Assembly (NCBI RefSeq): GCF_007830445.1 | Contig: NZ_VLKR01000023.1 | Coordinates: forward strand, 1-64,000 | Direction: 5' to 3' | Length of the DNA stretch: 64,000 nucleotides | Source of the DNA: Sphingobacterium siyangense | Lineage (GTDB): Bacteria; Bacteroidota; Bacteroidia; Sphingobacteriales; Sphingobacteriaceae | In this document: one piece after another, positions 36,833 through 45,858 of the stretch | Numbering within the stretch: position 1 is the stretch's first letter | Layout of the letters: each line of letters starts with the position of its first letter | The notes under the pieces: model-generated | The model's database searches: none | The model's input: the letters and a program-made list of their open reading frames with translations, nothing else | What the model was told of the DNA's origin: nothing | Made by a program: the position numbers and the translations under genes

Positions 36833-37084
36833 CTATTTGAGATTTCTGGCTTTCAGTTCCGCATCCACCGCTTTTTCATTCTTTCCAAAATATTTAAAGA
36901 ACAAAATGGCCAATATCAATGGGAAAATTGTAGGCCAGGTTAAACCGGCTACGAATATACTGTAGGCAGCGATCCCCAAACAAAAGCCAATAATTGATGC
37001 ATTGATTATTTTCGTGGGTTTAGCTTTCTTTTTGAGAACCAACAACTCTTCATTGCTCAGTTCATTTAATTTCTTTTCTTCCAT
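36833..37084 (-). CDS. Small membrane protein, hypothetical
   Basis: 83 residues. A Lys/Glu-rich N-terminus (EEKKLNELSNEELLVLKKKA) is followed by two membrane helices (about 26-46 and 48-66) and a charged tail. This two-helix small protein type is common in Sphingobacteriaceae; the function is unknown. Confidence 0.7.
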   Translation of the reverse strand: MEEKKLNELSNEELLVLKKKAKPTKIINASIIGFCLGIAAYSIFVAGLTWPTIFPLILAILFFKYFGKNEKAVDAELKARNLK

Positions 37085-37204
37085 CTGGTCTGTACTTTTA
37101 TAGGTTAGTTATTTTATATGTTTGATGCGAATATAATTATTTAAATGAGCAATAAAAAAACACAAAAGGTTGGAAATTAGCAAAAGAATAGCGCAAAAAA
37201 ATAA

Positions 37205-37239
37205 AAAAGGTCGGATGAAAATGGAACACCCGACCTTTT
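37205..37239 (-). terminator. Terminator downstream of the DoxX gene
   Basis: A 10-bp stem AAAAGGTCGG (37205-37214) / CCGACCTTTT (37230-37239) is followed on the minus strand by a long T-run. It lies 106 bp past the DoxX stop. Confidence 0.82.
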
Positions 37240-37344
37240 AACTAAGTTACTCCTTACATGGATACCTATAGGACAACAGCCGCAGACATATGGTTTGTTT
37301 TTTACAATTTTGTATCAACTTCTGTTCAACCAGTCTTCACCCAA

Positions 37345-37734
37345 TCAGCTCTTGCATGTACTTTTCAAAGCCCATGCAACCAATATAGGCTGAAAAAATA
37401 AACGGGCAAGCCGCTTTCCATCCGTATCCAATCCAAAGCCGTCGCGATGGTCTTTATATTGAGCAATATTTCCGGGAAACACAGCTGCAAAAAACGCTGC
37501 TGCGATTTTTCCAACGTTCGATCGATGTTTAGCAGGTGCGAAAATCAGTGTAGCACCCAAAGCAATTTCCGCAATACCGGAATATACAACAGTATCATCT
37601 TTGGAGATCGGAACCCAGTCCGGCACCTGAGCCTGAAATTCCTTGCGGGCGAAGGACAGATGTCCAATACCGGCTACCACCAAAAAGGTACCTAGACCAA
37701 CTCGTGCAATCTTCTGCATAGGTGAATTATTCAT
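37345..37734 (-). CDS. DoxX-family membrane protein
   Basis: 129 residues, four hydrophobic segments. DoxX-like pattern: ARVGLGTFLVVAGIGHLSFA (about 10-29), VVYSGIAEIALGATLIFAP and FPGNIAQYKD. Such proteins are often quinone-linked or oxidative-stress accessory proteins. Monocistronic, with a strong terminator. Confidence 0.85.
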   Translation of the reverse strand: MNNSPMQKIARVGLGTFLVVAGIGHLSFARKEFQAQVPDWVPISKDDTVVYSGIAEIALGATLIFAPAKHRSNVGKIAAAFFAAVFPGNIAQYKDHRDGFGLDTDGKRLARLFFQPILVAWALKSTCKS

Positions 37735-37839
37735 AATCTTTTACTTAGAGGACATCATTCCACTCGAAATAGTTTGTCCAACGCTGCGGATTATTTCACC
37801 TAAAAAATATATATTTGATTAAATAAAATTAACCATATC

Positions 37840-38841
37840 ATGCACTATTATCCCTTAAATATACACAAATACATTATTTTCCTCCTTTTTACGTCCCTTG
37901 TGATTCATGCAAAAGCACAAGAAACAATTGTCACTTATATAAAGAAAAATCGTGGTATTACTGCTATAAAAGATTCAGCCGCTTACACAAACATTATTCG
38001 TTTAACAGCAAATGAATTGGGGCTTTACGAGGTAAACGATTACTATCCAAATGGCAATTTAAAAAGACATGGCTGGACAAAAGTAGCTGACCCACGAAGA
38101 TTATATCTGGAAGGCATTATTGAAAGTTATTACAACAATGGCAACCTAGCGGTATCAGCCGGATATAAAGACAATAAACTGAGCGATACTGTAAAAAGAT
38201 ACCACGAAAATGGTCTTTTAAGAGAAATTAGATTTTTCTCCAGTTCTGAAGCCAGTCCCAACGAATTTCTTTTTCAGGACCAGCATAGCCGACTAATCTA
38301 TTATGCTGATTCAACAGGCCGAAAGCAGGTCGAAAATGGAAATGGCACGTTCGAATTTAAAAACAATATAAATACTGAAAAAGGTGTATATGTTGATGGA
38401 TTACGTCAAGGACATTGGGAAGGTACTTTAAAAAAAGGAAAGATCAAGTTTGAAGAATGGTATGAAAAAGGTGTGTTAAGCAAGGGAACCAGCACAGATA
38501 GTATGGGCAATGTGCATCCCTATACACGTCGAGATGTCCAACCGGAATACCCTGGCGGGATAAAAAACCTTATGATCTTTATTGCCCAGAATTATAAATA
38601 TCCCAAAGAAGCTTTAAATGCAAAAGTATCAGGACAACTTCTCATCAGTTTTGTCATTGAAAAAAATGGTCTGGCGAATGAATTTGAAGTGATTAATGAC
38701 CTCGGGTATGGAACAGCAGCAAATGGTATAGCAGTACTGAAGAAAGCCGAAAAATGGGCTCCGGGTTATCAATACGGTATGCCTGTACGTGTGCAGTTTA
38801 CCATTCCAATCCGTTTACATACAGGTCCCGCTCCAAATTAG
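37840..38841 (+). CDS. TonB C-terminal-domain protein with MORN-like repeats
   Basis: 333 residues. Signal peptide to about 26 (IHAKAQ). The middle (about 60-215) holds repeated tyrosine/glycine MORN-type units (YYPNGNLKRHGW, YYNNGNLAVSAGY, YHENGLLREIRF, GVYVDGLRQGHWEG). The C-terminal 90 residues are a TonB-C domain (VQPEYPGGIKNLMIFIAQN, YKYPKEALNAKVSGQLLISF). Without an obvious N-terminal membrane anchor it would be a periplasmic energy-transducer-like protein. It converges with the next gene, with 6 bp between stops. Confidence 0.85.
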   Translation: MHYYPLNIHKYIIFLLFTSLVIHAKAQETIVTYIKKNRGITAIKDSAAYTNIIRLTANELGLYEVNDYYPNGNLKRHGWTKVADPRRLYLEGIIESYYNNGNLAVSAGYKDNKLSDTVKRYHENGLLREIRFFSSSEASPNEFLFQDQHSRLIYYADSTGRKQVENGNGTFEFKNNINTEKGVYVDGLRQGHWEGTLKKGKIKFEEWYEKGVLSKGTSTDSMGNVHPYTRRDVQPEYPGGIKNLMIFIAQNYKYPKEALNAKVSGQLLISFVIEKNGLANEFEVINDLGYGTAANGIAVLKKAEKWAPGYQYGMPVRVQFTIPIRLHTGPAPN

Positions 38842-38847
38842 CCCTGA

Positions 38848-40212
38848 TCATAATCGTCTGGACTGCATCTGCTTCAATACGGCCTTCATTTTTTCCTGAT
38901 AGAGCTTATTTGACTTCGATAATTTCACAGCTCTCTGTTGTTCTTCTTCTGCCTGCGCATAAAAGCCAACCCGATACAACAATAAAGCCATCGTATAACG
39001 GAATGCTGGCACATCAGGTTTGAGATCTATTGTTTTCTTTTGCCAACGGATCGCATCAAATATAACCGAAGGATCATTTCTCTCAAAGGCCAAGATCTGT
39101 TTAGCACCATAATTCAAATTATTTGCCAGGTCATCCTGATAATATTTACGTCCTTTACCAACCAACGATTTGAACTCCGCATTTTGTGCACTGTCCAACA
39201 CAAGTTGATTTCCTGAAAAATTGATCTTTCGATCTTGCGCAAAATCCATTCGAGACAAGGAATCGGGGTCCACCTTATAAAATGATTGTTCATAATAATT
39301 CCTTGCCATCCGGACGTAAGACAGACTATCTTTCATTAGCCTTTTATACTCCAAGGGATAATAACCTTGGGAATTGGAAGCGCGCAAATAATTAGATGTC
39401 CATGTCGTATAGGCAAAATAACCAACGTTTTGAGCTAATGAAAAGTTTCTCTTGTCAAGCGATTCGCGAAATGTCCGCTGAATAATTCTATTGTTTATTT
39501 TTTTACGAACGGGCAATGGCAACGAGGAATACAGACTATCCACCATTTTACTATTGGTACGTGCCAATAAATAAGATTTACTATTATATACAGGGCCACA
39601 GCTCAATAAAAAAACAACCGTCTCAAAATTATTCAATTGCTCTATCGTCAGCTGTGCTATATAGTCACTCAACAGTTGCTGGTCTGTATATTGATCAAAT
39701 GTCTGATTATAGCGGAGTATTTTGTTCAGCAAGGACTGCTGACGGATCCCCTTTCGATATTCTGCTATAAGCTTACCGAGAGTTTCAGCTTTTGCAAGCG
39801 TATTTGCCGAGTCTATGAGTCTTTCCAGCTCATCTCCCCCATCAACCGCCTTGTCTATTCGTAAAATAGGAATCCCATCTTTATCAGTAACAAGGTACAT
39901 CGGTTTGTTCAAATAGAAAGCCCGTTGCAACGGATGGTCAAATTCATCCCGATCCACCTGAACAATTCCCGACACAAACTGCGTACTGAGGATATCTTTT
40001 GCTTTTTTTGAAACAGAGCCTCTAAAAGGAATAAACTGATCGTCCCGTTGATGAACCACCAAGAACATCGGCTTATTTTCCTTTGCTGCGCGCTCCAGCA
40101 GCTGTAAATAATCTTCTTTTTGCGGAAATGTCTGCTGCTGTGCTATTGCAGGGTAAACAAACACCCAACACAAAAATATGAATACAGCAGATTGGAACTT
40201 GAAATGATTCAT
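38848..40212 (-). CDS. Secreted thioredoxin-fold protein, hypothetical
   Basis: 454 residues. Signal peptide 1-24 (VYPAIAQQ). Residues about 30-150 look like a thioredoxin-type fold (LLERAAKENKPMFLVVHQRD, AKDILSTQFVSGIVQVDRDE, FYLNKPMYLVTDKDGIPILR), but the CxxC pair is absent. The remaining helical part ends with a tetratricopeptide-like segment. It resembles Bacteroidota 'thioredoxin family' lipoprotein-like proteins. A catalytic redox role is unlikely without the Cys pair. Confidence 0.75.
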   Translation of the reverse strand: MNHFKFQSAVFIFLCWVFVYPAIAQQQTFPQKEDYLQLLERAAKENKPMFLVVHQRDDQFIPFRGSVSKKAKDILSTQFVSGIVQVDRDEFDHPLQRAFYLNKPMYLVTDKDGIPILRIDKAVDGGDELERLIDSANTLAKAETLGKLIAEYRKGIRQQSLLNKILRYNQTFDQYTDQQLLSDYIAQLTIEQLNNFETVVFLLSCGPVYNSKSYLLARTNSKMVDSLYSSLPLPVRKKINNRIIQRTFRESLDKRNFSLAQNVGYFAYTTWTSNYLRASNSQGYYPLEYKRLMKDSLSYVRMARNYYEQSFYKVDPDSLSRMDFAQDRKINFSGNQLVLDSAQNAEFKSLVGKGRKYYQDDLANNLNYGAKQILAFERNDPSVIFDAIRWQKKTIDLKPDVPAFRYTMALLLYRVGFYAQAEEEQQRAVKLSKSNKLYQEKMKAVLKQMQSRRL

Positions 40213-40470
40213 TATCTATGAAAATTAACTAGCAATAACTTATGATATAATTTATAGAACTGGATAAAAGTTTCAATTCTTCTATTCAAGAGACATCGAA
40301 TTGGGAGGCCAAGCGAACAATTAAATAGCAAAAATGAATGTATAAAGCTAATAAAATACAGGCAAAAAACCACAACGAATTTAACTCTATATATAAAAAA
40401 TTAATAAAAAAAGAAAGCTCTGCAATAGCAGTTCCCGTAAGCCACTAGACAAATACCGATAAAAAAAGCT

Positions 40471-41181
40471 TTGATAGCTAAACAGCGGCCGATCTACGAA
40501 GAGCAGGCCGTCGGCCTGGGAACGGGCTATCTCATGAAATTTAATTTTAAAGGAGAGCTTATTGCTCAACTTCGTTTAGGAAAAGATAGCGTTTATCATC
40601 CCGGGGGGATAGATTTTGATGGTCAATATATTTGGATCCCAGTCTGTGAATATCGTCCCCACGGCAGGTCGCTGATTTACAGAATAGATCCGACTACCAT
40701 GGAAGCGAAGGTTGAATTTACGGTAGACGATGCCATTGGAGCCCTTGTTTGCGATCGAGATCGACATGAACTCGTTGGTTTCAATTGGGATGCTATGCAG
40801 TTTTATACGTGGAAACAACAATTGCTCGATCGTGGTAAATGGCATTTAAAATCAATCTCTAACAATAATCAGCATTTTATTCATTTTCAGGATGGACAAT
40901 ATGTGGGTCAAGGTTTGATGATTTGCTCCGGGGTCAACAGTTTTTTGAAAGATCCCCACGCAAAGGAGCGCATCGTAATCGGGGGCATTCAATTAATGGA
41001 TATTCATACCTATCAGAGCACCTATACCCTGCCAATCCACTTAAGAAGTAAAACAGGTCGCATTATGACAAGTAATCCTTTTTACACCGATGTCGTTGAC
41101 GGAAAGGTCTGCCTGTACTTTGTGCCCGATGATGATCAATCCACACTTTACATGTATGAGATAACTAATTCCAAATCATGA
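40471..41181 (+). pseudogene. DUF6454-like protein, probably 5'-truncated
   Basis: 236 codons with a beta-propeller-like sequence (VYHPGGIDFDGQYIWIPVCE, LIYRIDPTTMEA, LVCDRDRHELVGFNWD). I recognise the DUF6454 pattern, whose members are about 300 residues and secreted. Here the frame starts with a non-ATG codon near TTG-ATA and goes straight into the middle of the domain (GLGTGYLMKFNFKGEL). The signal peptide and about 70 residues are missing. A GDPD relic follows directly. Confidence 0.6.
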
Positions 41182-41186
41182 ATTGC

Positions 41187-41420
41187 TCTGGGAGTCGCTA
41201 TGGCTGAAATTGATATCAGACAAATACAAAAGAAATTAATTCGATGGTACACAAATTTGGTACTAAAACATTTATCAATAGTCTCTGGAATGTCGATAAA
41301 CTGGTTTTGAATGATCCAGCTGAATTTGGCAAAGTGCATCAGAACGGGGCAAATATAGTCCAAGCAGATTATCCTGAATTATTACTCAGACACCTTCGTT
41401 TACATAAACTTCACCAATAG
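41187..41420 (+). pseudogene. Glycerophosphodiester phosphodiesterase relic, internally deleted
   Basis: One frame reads ALGVAMAEIDIRQ (near 41187-41225), the N-terminal GDPD metal-site motif AEIDIRQ. A second frame from 41244 reads KTFINSLWNVDKLVLNDPAE, then GANIVQADYPELLLRHLRLH and stops at 41418-41420. That is the GDPD C-terminus (the VQTDYPELL pattern). Roughly 180 residues between the two are gone and the frames differ. It lies directly behind the truncated DUF6454 gene. Confidence 0.65.
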
Positions 41421-41635
41421 ATTACAATTTATCCGGAAGTCTATCGTCCATACTAAAAATAAAAAACCACCCTTATTATGACTTTCGTTCCGTGAGGCAA
41501 TAGCTGCTCAGATCAGCTCGTTTTATTACGAATAAATAACCCCCGAGTCATATTATTATTTTATTTGACCAACTCAAAAAAAATAATTTAAATTTATTAC
41601 AACACAAAAATGTTCATTACAAAATTCAAATCCAT

Positions 41636-42247
41636 ATGGAAAATATTTTGATTTATATCGTTGATTCGACAGAGAAATCAATCGCGGTAAACCACACATT
41701 AGCCGATCTCGACCGCAATAGTGACATTCGTATTTATGAGTCTATAACCATCCGAAAAACAGATCAGGGTGGTTTTGACGTACTGAAAGACGCGACAGAA
41801 GAGGGCGGCTGGAAAACACTCGGCGGAGGTGCCATCGGTGCATTGATCGGTATTGTGGGCGGTCCACTAGGTTTATTGCTGGGCGGACTTACCGGAACAT
41901 TTATCGGGGCGACGATGGATACCGAAGAATTTGTTGTGTCGACCGATTTTATTGATCAGGTCAATAATAGCTTGCAAGTGGGGGAAATAGCAGTGATTAC
42001 TGTTGTTGACGAAACAAGCCCAGATTTCGTGGATACAGCTTTGCAACCCTTGGAAGGACGATCCTTCCGGACGAGTGTTGATGAGGCCTATGATCATTAT
42101 CAGGAACGCGTAGAAAAGGCGGCTTCCGAAGAACACGCAGCGGAAAAAGCCAAACGGGAAGCCAAGAAAGCCGAACGGAAAGAAAAACGTGCGGAACTCC
42201 GCGAGAGTGTCAAGAAAAAGATTTCAGACTGGTGGGACAAACTTTAA
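41636..42247 (+). CDS. DUF1269-type protein
   Basis: 203 residues. The glycine-rich hydrophobic hairpin WKTLGGGAIGALIGIVGG followed by LLLGGLTGTFIGA (about 60-100) is the typical core of DUF1269 proteins. The C-terminal third (about 150-203) is a Lys/Glu/Ala-rich helix ending SDWWDKL. Possibly membrane-associated; function unknown. Monocistronic with a downstream hairpin. Confidence 0.75.
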   Translation: MENILIYIVDSTEKSIAVNHTLADLDRNSDIRIYESITIRKTDQGGFDVLKDATEEGGWKTLGGGAIGALIGIVGGPLGLLLGGLTGTFIGATMDTEEFVVSTDFIDQVNNSLQVGEIAVITVVDETSPDFVDTALQPLEGRSFRTSVDEAYDHYQERVEKAASEEHAAEKAKREAKKAERKEKRAELRESVKKKISDWWDKL

Positions 42248-42260
42248 TTTAAGCATCTTT

Positions 42261-42303
42261 AACTTCAAGCAGCTTCGGCTAACGATAAGGGCTGCTTGGA
42301 GTT
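42261..42303 (+). terminator. Hairpin after the DUF1269 gene
   Basis: AACTTCAAGCAGC (42261-42273) pairs with GCTGCTTGGAGTT (42291-42303) with one mismatch and a 17-nt loop. It lies 13 bp after the stop codon. The T-run is poor. Confidence 0.45.
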
Positions 42304-42465
42304 TGGGAAAAATCGCCAAAACTCCACCCCTAGCAAAACGGCGTTTGAAGTAAGCGACAAAAAGACAAAAAACGCAAGGATCGTAGTGAACAGGCGAATA
42401 AATAAACCGCTTGATACAGATACTCAAAAGGACAGGACCAACTCACAGGGTGGTAAACAGAAGAT

Positions 42466-43096
42466 TTAGACTTTTGAAGAACGTTGCACTACTTTTGGTT
42501 TTACCCCGAAATGCTTCTTAAAACTTGCTGAGAAATGCGCAGGATTGTTATAGCCTAAAAAGCGTGAAATTTCATTTATAGGCCGGTCTCCTTGTGTAAG
42601 TAAGCTCCTAGCTTTTTGCATTCTCACCTTGGTCAAATGCCCATAAATGGTTGTACCATAGCAGAGCTTGAAATATTTCTTTAAATAGTTTTCATTCGTT
42701 CCTAATTCAGCAGACAATTGCGATAAAGATGGCGGATCGGTCAAACTATTTTCTACTATTCTTTTTGCTTCCGCCATCAGTTTTTTCATTTCCGTACTAA
42801 GGCTATTATCCGTTCGAGACACCGTATTACCAAGTTTATGCTGGTCAAATGTTCGCGCCAATAACTCCATGAGTTTACCAAAACAAAATAAGGATTCCAT
42901 TCCTGATCAAGCTCCGAATTGAGCAACTCGGTTATAATCCTTTTCTGCTGTACACTGATCAAAGCCGAATTGTCAAACAGGATGCCCGATCGCGACGATT
43001 CTAAAAGCATATGAAGTTTGGCCAGAAAAGGGCTTTCCTGCGTCAAAAATGACTCGAATAAGGAGACCGGAATATTGACTTCAACAAAACTTTCTG
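42466..43096 (-). pseudogene. AraC-family regulator, frameshifted and 5'-truncated
   Basis: Two minus-strand frames make one AraC (PchR-like) protein. The N-terminal piece (about 42890-43096) reads ESFVEVNIPVSLFESFLTQE, then LHMLLESSRSGILFDN. The C-terminal piece (42466-42890) reads GKLMELLARTF and the helix-turn-helix LSAELGTNENYLKKYFKLCY, FLGYNNPAHFSASFKKHFG. The frames change at a TTTTGTTTTGG tract near 42880-42889. Upstream, coding sense stops abruptly at 43094-43099, where the receptor fragment begins on the other strand. Such regulators normally control the adjacent siderophore receptor. Confidence 0.8.
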
Positions 43097-43834
43097 CAGG
43101 ATGTTATACTGCCGCGCTTTGGAGCAGTTTACACCATCAACCCACAGATCAATCTATATGGAACTTACGTAAAAGGCTATAATCCGCAGACAGCTTCGGC
43201 ACTGGCAAACCCTAATGCCGGAGGTCCATTTGATCCACTCGAAAATGACATGACCGAATTTGGATTAAAAACAGCCTGGTTGGACGGAAAACTCCAGGCA
43301 AGTACAGCTATCTATCAGATCAATCAGAAGAATACGCTTTACCCCGCCCCCACTGCCGACAATGCAGATTTAATGGAACAAATCGGAAAAGAAAGATCGA
43401 AAGGGATAGAGTTTGATATTCAGGGTCAAATTCTCCCGCACTGGAGCGTTATTGCCTCCTATGCCTACAATGATGCAAAGATTACCGAAGGTGGAAATAA
43501 TGAAGAACTGAACAGACAAAAACCAAATGCGCCTCAAAATACGGCAAACATCTGGACCAGATTCTCCATTCCTTCCGGAAAAGCAAAAGGCTTGGGAATC
43601 GGCGTCGGGGCCAATTATGTGGATAAGCGAAACCTTTCCCTTAACCAGAACCAGACCATCCCATCCTACAGTTTACTGAACGCAGCATTATATTATACCA
43701 TTGGAAAAGTACAATTGCAGGCCAACTTTAATAATATCACCAATAAAACCCATTGGGTAGGTGGTTACGATTATATCCGTCTATTTCCAGGTGCACTACG
43801 TAATTTACTATTTACACTAGGCTATACCTTTTAA
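43097..43834 (+). pseudogene. TonB-dependent siderophore receptor, 3' fragment
   Basis: The open frame runs from about 43097 (QDVILPRFGAVYTINPQ, LYGTYVKGYNPQT) to the stop at 43832-43834. About 245 residues of beta-barrel remain (LENDMTEFGLKTAWLDGKL, FNNITNKTHWVGGYDYIRLF, ending FTLGYTF). Family members are about 700-800 residues, so signal peptide, plug and most of the barrel are lost. An internal ATG at 43250 would give 194 residues but not a working receptor. The PepSY gene follows after 2 bp and would have been its operon partner. Confidence 0.85.
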
Positions 43835-43836
43835 GC

Positions 43837-45000
43837 ATGACTTTAAAAAAGATGATCTTGTTTTTACACCGCTGGATCGGATTATTGTCCGGTCTGGTGG
43901 TTTTTATCGTAAGCATTACAGGCGCTATTTATGTATTTGAAAAGGAACTATTTGCCCTATTTCATCCAAGTTATGTAACGGTAACGGCACAGAAAGGCAA
44001 GAAAATACTTCCCCTTTCCGTCTTAAAGGCAAATGCGCAGCGTGTCACCGATCATACCATTACCATTATCCGTGTTCCTGCTACAGATGATCAACGACAA
44101 GTTCATCTATTTGAAGCACTTAAGCGCCGTCCAAAGAACGATGTCGGGGGTGTATTTGTAAATAAAGAAATCATCTATTGGGACCGTATTTTCGTAGATC
44201 CCTACAGCGGCCGCGTTTTAGGAAAAATAGACGTTGAGACAAACTTCTTCTGGATTGTAAGGCAGATCCACCAATTCCTTTATCTCCGGCGCGACGTAGG
44301 GAGCGCAATCGTAGGGAGCAGCGTCCTGCTGTTTATCATTACACTAATTTCGGGGCTTTTCCTTTGGTGGCCAAAAAATCGGAAGGTAGCTGTAAAGCGG
44401 TTAAAAATAGATTTCAGCGCGAAGTGGAAACGTCTCAACTATGATCTTCATCAAGTACTTGGCTTTTATGCATTTTTGTTCGCGATTGTCATCGCATCAA
44501 CCGGTTTGGTTTGGTCCTTCAAGTGGTGGGAAACTAGCATCTACTGGCTTATGGACGGTAAGCGGCCCAATACGAAAATAGAAGAACCAAAAATTCAAGG
44601 CAGCCCAGTGACAGAATCACGTGTAGCACTTTTAGACCTGATATGGTCTGACGTTCTGAAAAAGGACAGTACACATCAGGGCGTTTTGATCAATTTGGTT
44701 CCCGAAACTACTCAAGCTAATGTAAATATCTATACGAAAGGAAATACCTGGTGGTCGGCCTCCGATGCCTATGCCTATGATCTTCGGAATGGGAGTGCAT
44801 ACTACAAACGCCTACAAAATGATAAAACACTGGGCATGAAATGGCGAAACTCCAATTACGATATTCATGTCGGAAAAATAGCCGGGTCTACAGGCATGTG
44901 GATCGCTTTTGTAACAAGTTTAATCTGTGCCTCTCTGCCGGTAACAGGTTTCTACATTTGGTACGGTAGAAAATTTAAAAAGAAAAAATCACGCTTATAG
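43837..45000 (+). CDS. PepSY-associated membrane protein (iron-uptake reductase type)
   Basis: 387 residues with four membrane helices (about 12-34, 150-172, 206-230, 350-372). Opening LHRWIGLLSGLVVFIVSITG and later RQIHQFLYLRRDVGS, LNYDLHQVLGFYAF and NSNYDIHVGKIAG carry the conserved His residues expected to bind haem. PepSY-type domains lie in the periplasmic loop. These proteins accompany siderophore receptors and probably reduce ferric siderophores. Directly downstream of the broken receptor, so its expression may be disturbed. Confidence 0.88.
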   Translation: MTLKKMILFLHRWIGLLSGLVVFIVSITGAIYVFEKELFALFHPSYVTVTAQKGKKILPLSVLKANAQRVTDHTITIIRVPATDDQRQVHLFEALKRRPKNDVGGVFVNKEIIYWDRIFVDPYSGRVLGKIDVETNFFWIVRQIHQFLYLRRDVGSAIVGSSVLLFIITLISGLFLWWPKNRKVAVKRLKIDFSAKWKRLNYDLHQVLGFYAFLFAIVIASTGLVWSFKWWETSIYWLMDGKRPNTKIEEPKIQGSPVTESRVALLDLIWSDVLKKDSTHQGVLINLVPETTQANVNIYTKGNTWWSASDAYAYDLRNGSAYYKRLQNDKTLGMKWRNSNYDIHVGKIAGSTGMWIAFVTSLICASLPVTGFYIWYGRKFKKKKSRL

Positions 45001-45257
45001 CACACAGGTTTACAGCCCTCTGGGCAAATAGTTAACGTTCTGCTGTTCAAAAAATTATTTATATTTTACGTCGACTTCATCATAAACTTTTTTCTCAAAA
45101 TATCCCGCTTATGCTTCACACGATATAACCGCTTGAAACAGAAGTTCCGTCTAAATAACACGACTACCCTTAAAGAATTTCTAAGAAGACTACTGCAAAC
45201 AACAGAAAGAAGTTTTTTCACCCCGAACGGGTATAAAGTATGTAAAAAATATAAAAA

Positions 45258-45317
45258 TTATACCCGATACAGTATAATTTAAGAATATTTACTATATTTA
45301 TATCAGATAGGGTATAA
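45258..45317. promoter_or_regulatory. Two TTATAY-N8-GTATAA operators of hipBST
   Basis: Site 1 is TTATAC-N8-GTATAA (45258-45277); site 2 is TTATAT-N8-GTATAA (45298-45317). Centres are 40 bp apart. A half site GGGTATAAA lies at 45229. Site 2 overlaps a -7-like TATATTTA (45293-45300) and ends 3 bp before the hipB ATG. The N8 spacing matches the form of E. coli HipB operators (TATCC-N8-GGATA). The rest of 45001-45319 is AT-rich leader. Confidence 0.65.
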
Positions 45318-45319
45318 TT

Positions 45320-45523
45320 ATGGATTCATTACGCGTGTTTGTAAAACAGAAACGAAAAGAATTAAAGCTAACACAGGAAGATTTAGCTGCGAATGCTGGA
45401 GTCGGCTTAAGGTTTGTGCGTGACCTCGAGCAGGGAAAAAAAACATTACGTTTAGACAAAATAAATGACATATTGGCGTTATTCGGTAAAGAAGTTGGTG
45501 TAATTGATCAAATTAAAGAGTGA
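45320..45523 (+). CDS. hipB: HipB-like antitoxin / XRE-family repressor
   Basis: 67 residues. A single helix-turn-helix (KELKLTQEDLAANAGVGLRF, VRDLEQGKKTLRLDKI) of the y4mF/HipB type. It would repress its own operon at the two palindromes upstream. The stop overlaps the ATG of the next gene (TGATG), so translation is coupled. It is followed by split HipA parts, the arrangement of hipBST rather than hipBA. Confidence 0.9.
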   Translation: MDSLRVFVKQKRKELKLTQEDLAANAGVGLRFVRDLEQGKKTLRLDKINDILALFGKEVGVIDQIKE

Positions 45524-45858
45524 TGGCACGCGAAGCAAAAATATACTTTCATGATGACTTGGCAGGATATCTCATTGAGACAGATCATGGTTATTCATTT
45601 AGTTATGATAAGAATTATCTAAAAAAAACTGATCCACAACCTATCAGTCTAACTTTACCGATTTCCGAAAACACGTATTATAGCAATATATTATTTCCGT
45701 TCTTTGATGGATTAATTCCTGAAGGATGGTTATTGGAAATCGGTGAAAAGCATTGGAAAATCAATCCCAGAGATCGTTTTGCGCTGTTGATAAACCTATG
45801 TCGAGACACTATAGGAGCAGTTTCTGTTTATCCGATGGAGGCGGAAAACGATGGCTAA
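45523..45858 (+). CDS. hipS: HipS-like protein (HipA N-terminal subdomain)
   Basis: 111 residues from the ATG at 45523 (a GTG one codon earlier is possible). It matches the HipA N-subdomain 1: LAGYLIETDHGYSFSYDKNY, PISLTLPISENTYYSNILFP, FFDGLIPEGWLLE. In HipBST systems this separate domain is the antitoxin that binds the HipT kinase. It overlaps the next start by 8 bp. Confidence 0.87.
   Translation: MAREAKIYFHDDLAGYLIETDHGYSFSYDKNYLKKTDPQPISLTLPISENTYYSNILFPFFDGLIPEGWLLEIGEKHWKINPRDRFALLINLCRDTIGAVSVYPMEAENDG

Noticed and set aside
42262..42468. Plus-strand open frame of about 66 codons without an ATG (ends NSQGGKQKI)
   Set aside because: Lysine/asparagine-rich with no recognisable domain; it overlaps the hairpin after the DUF1269 gene and looks like chance.
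43094..43099. PstI-like hexamer CTGCAG at the AraC/receptor junction as proof of a cloning artefact
   Set aside because: One hexamer is weak evidence, and the other junctions do not share it; it is kept only as something to check.
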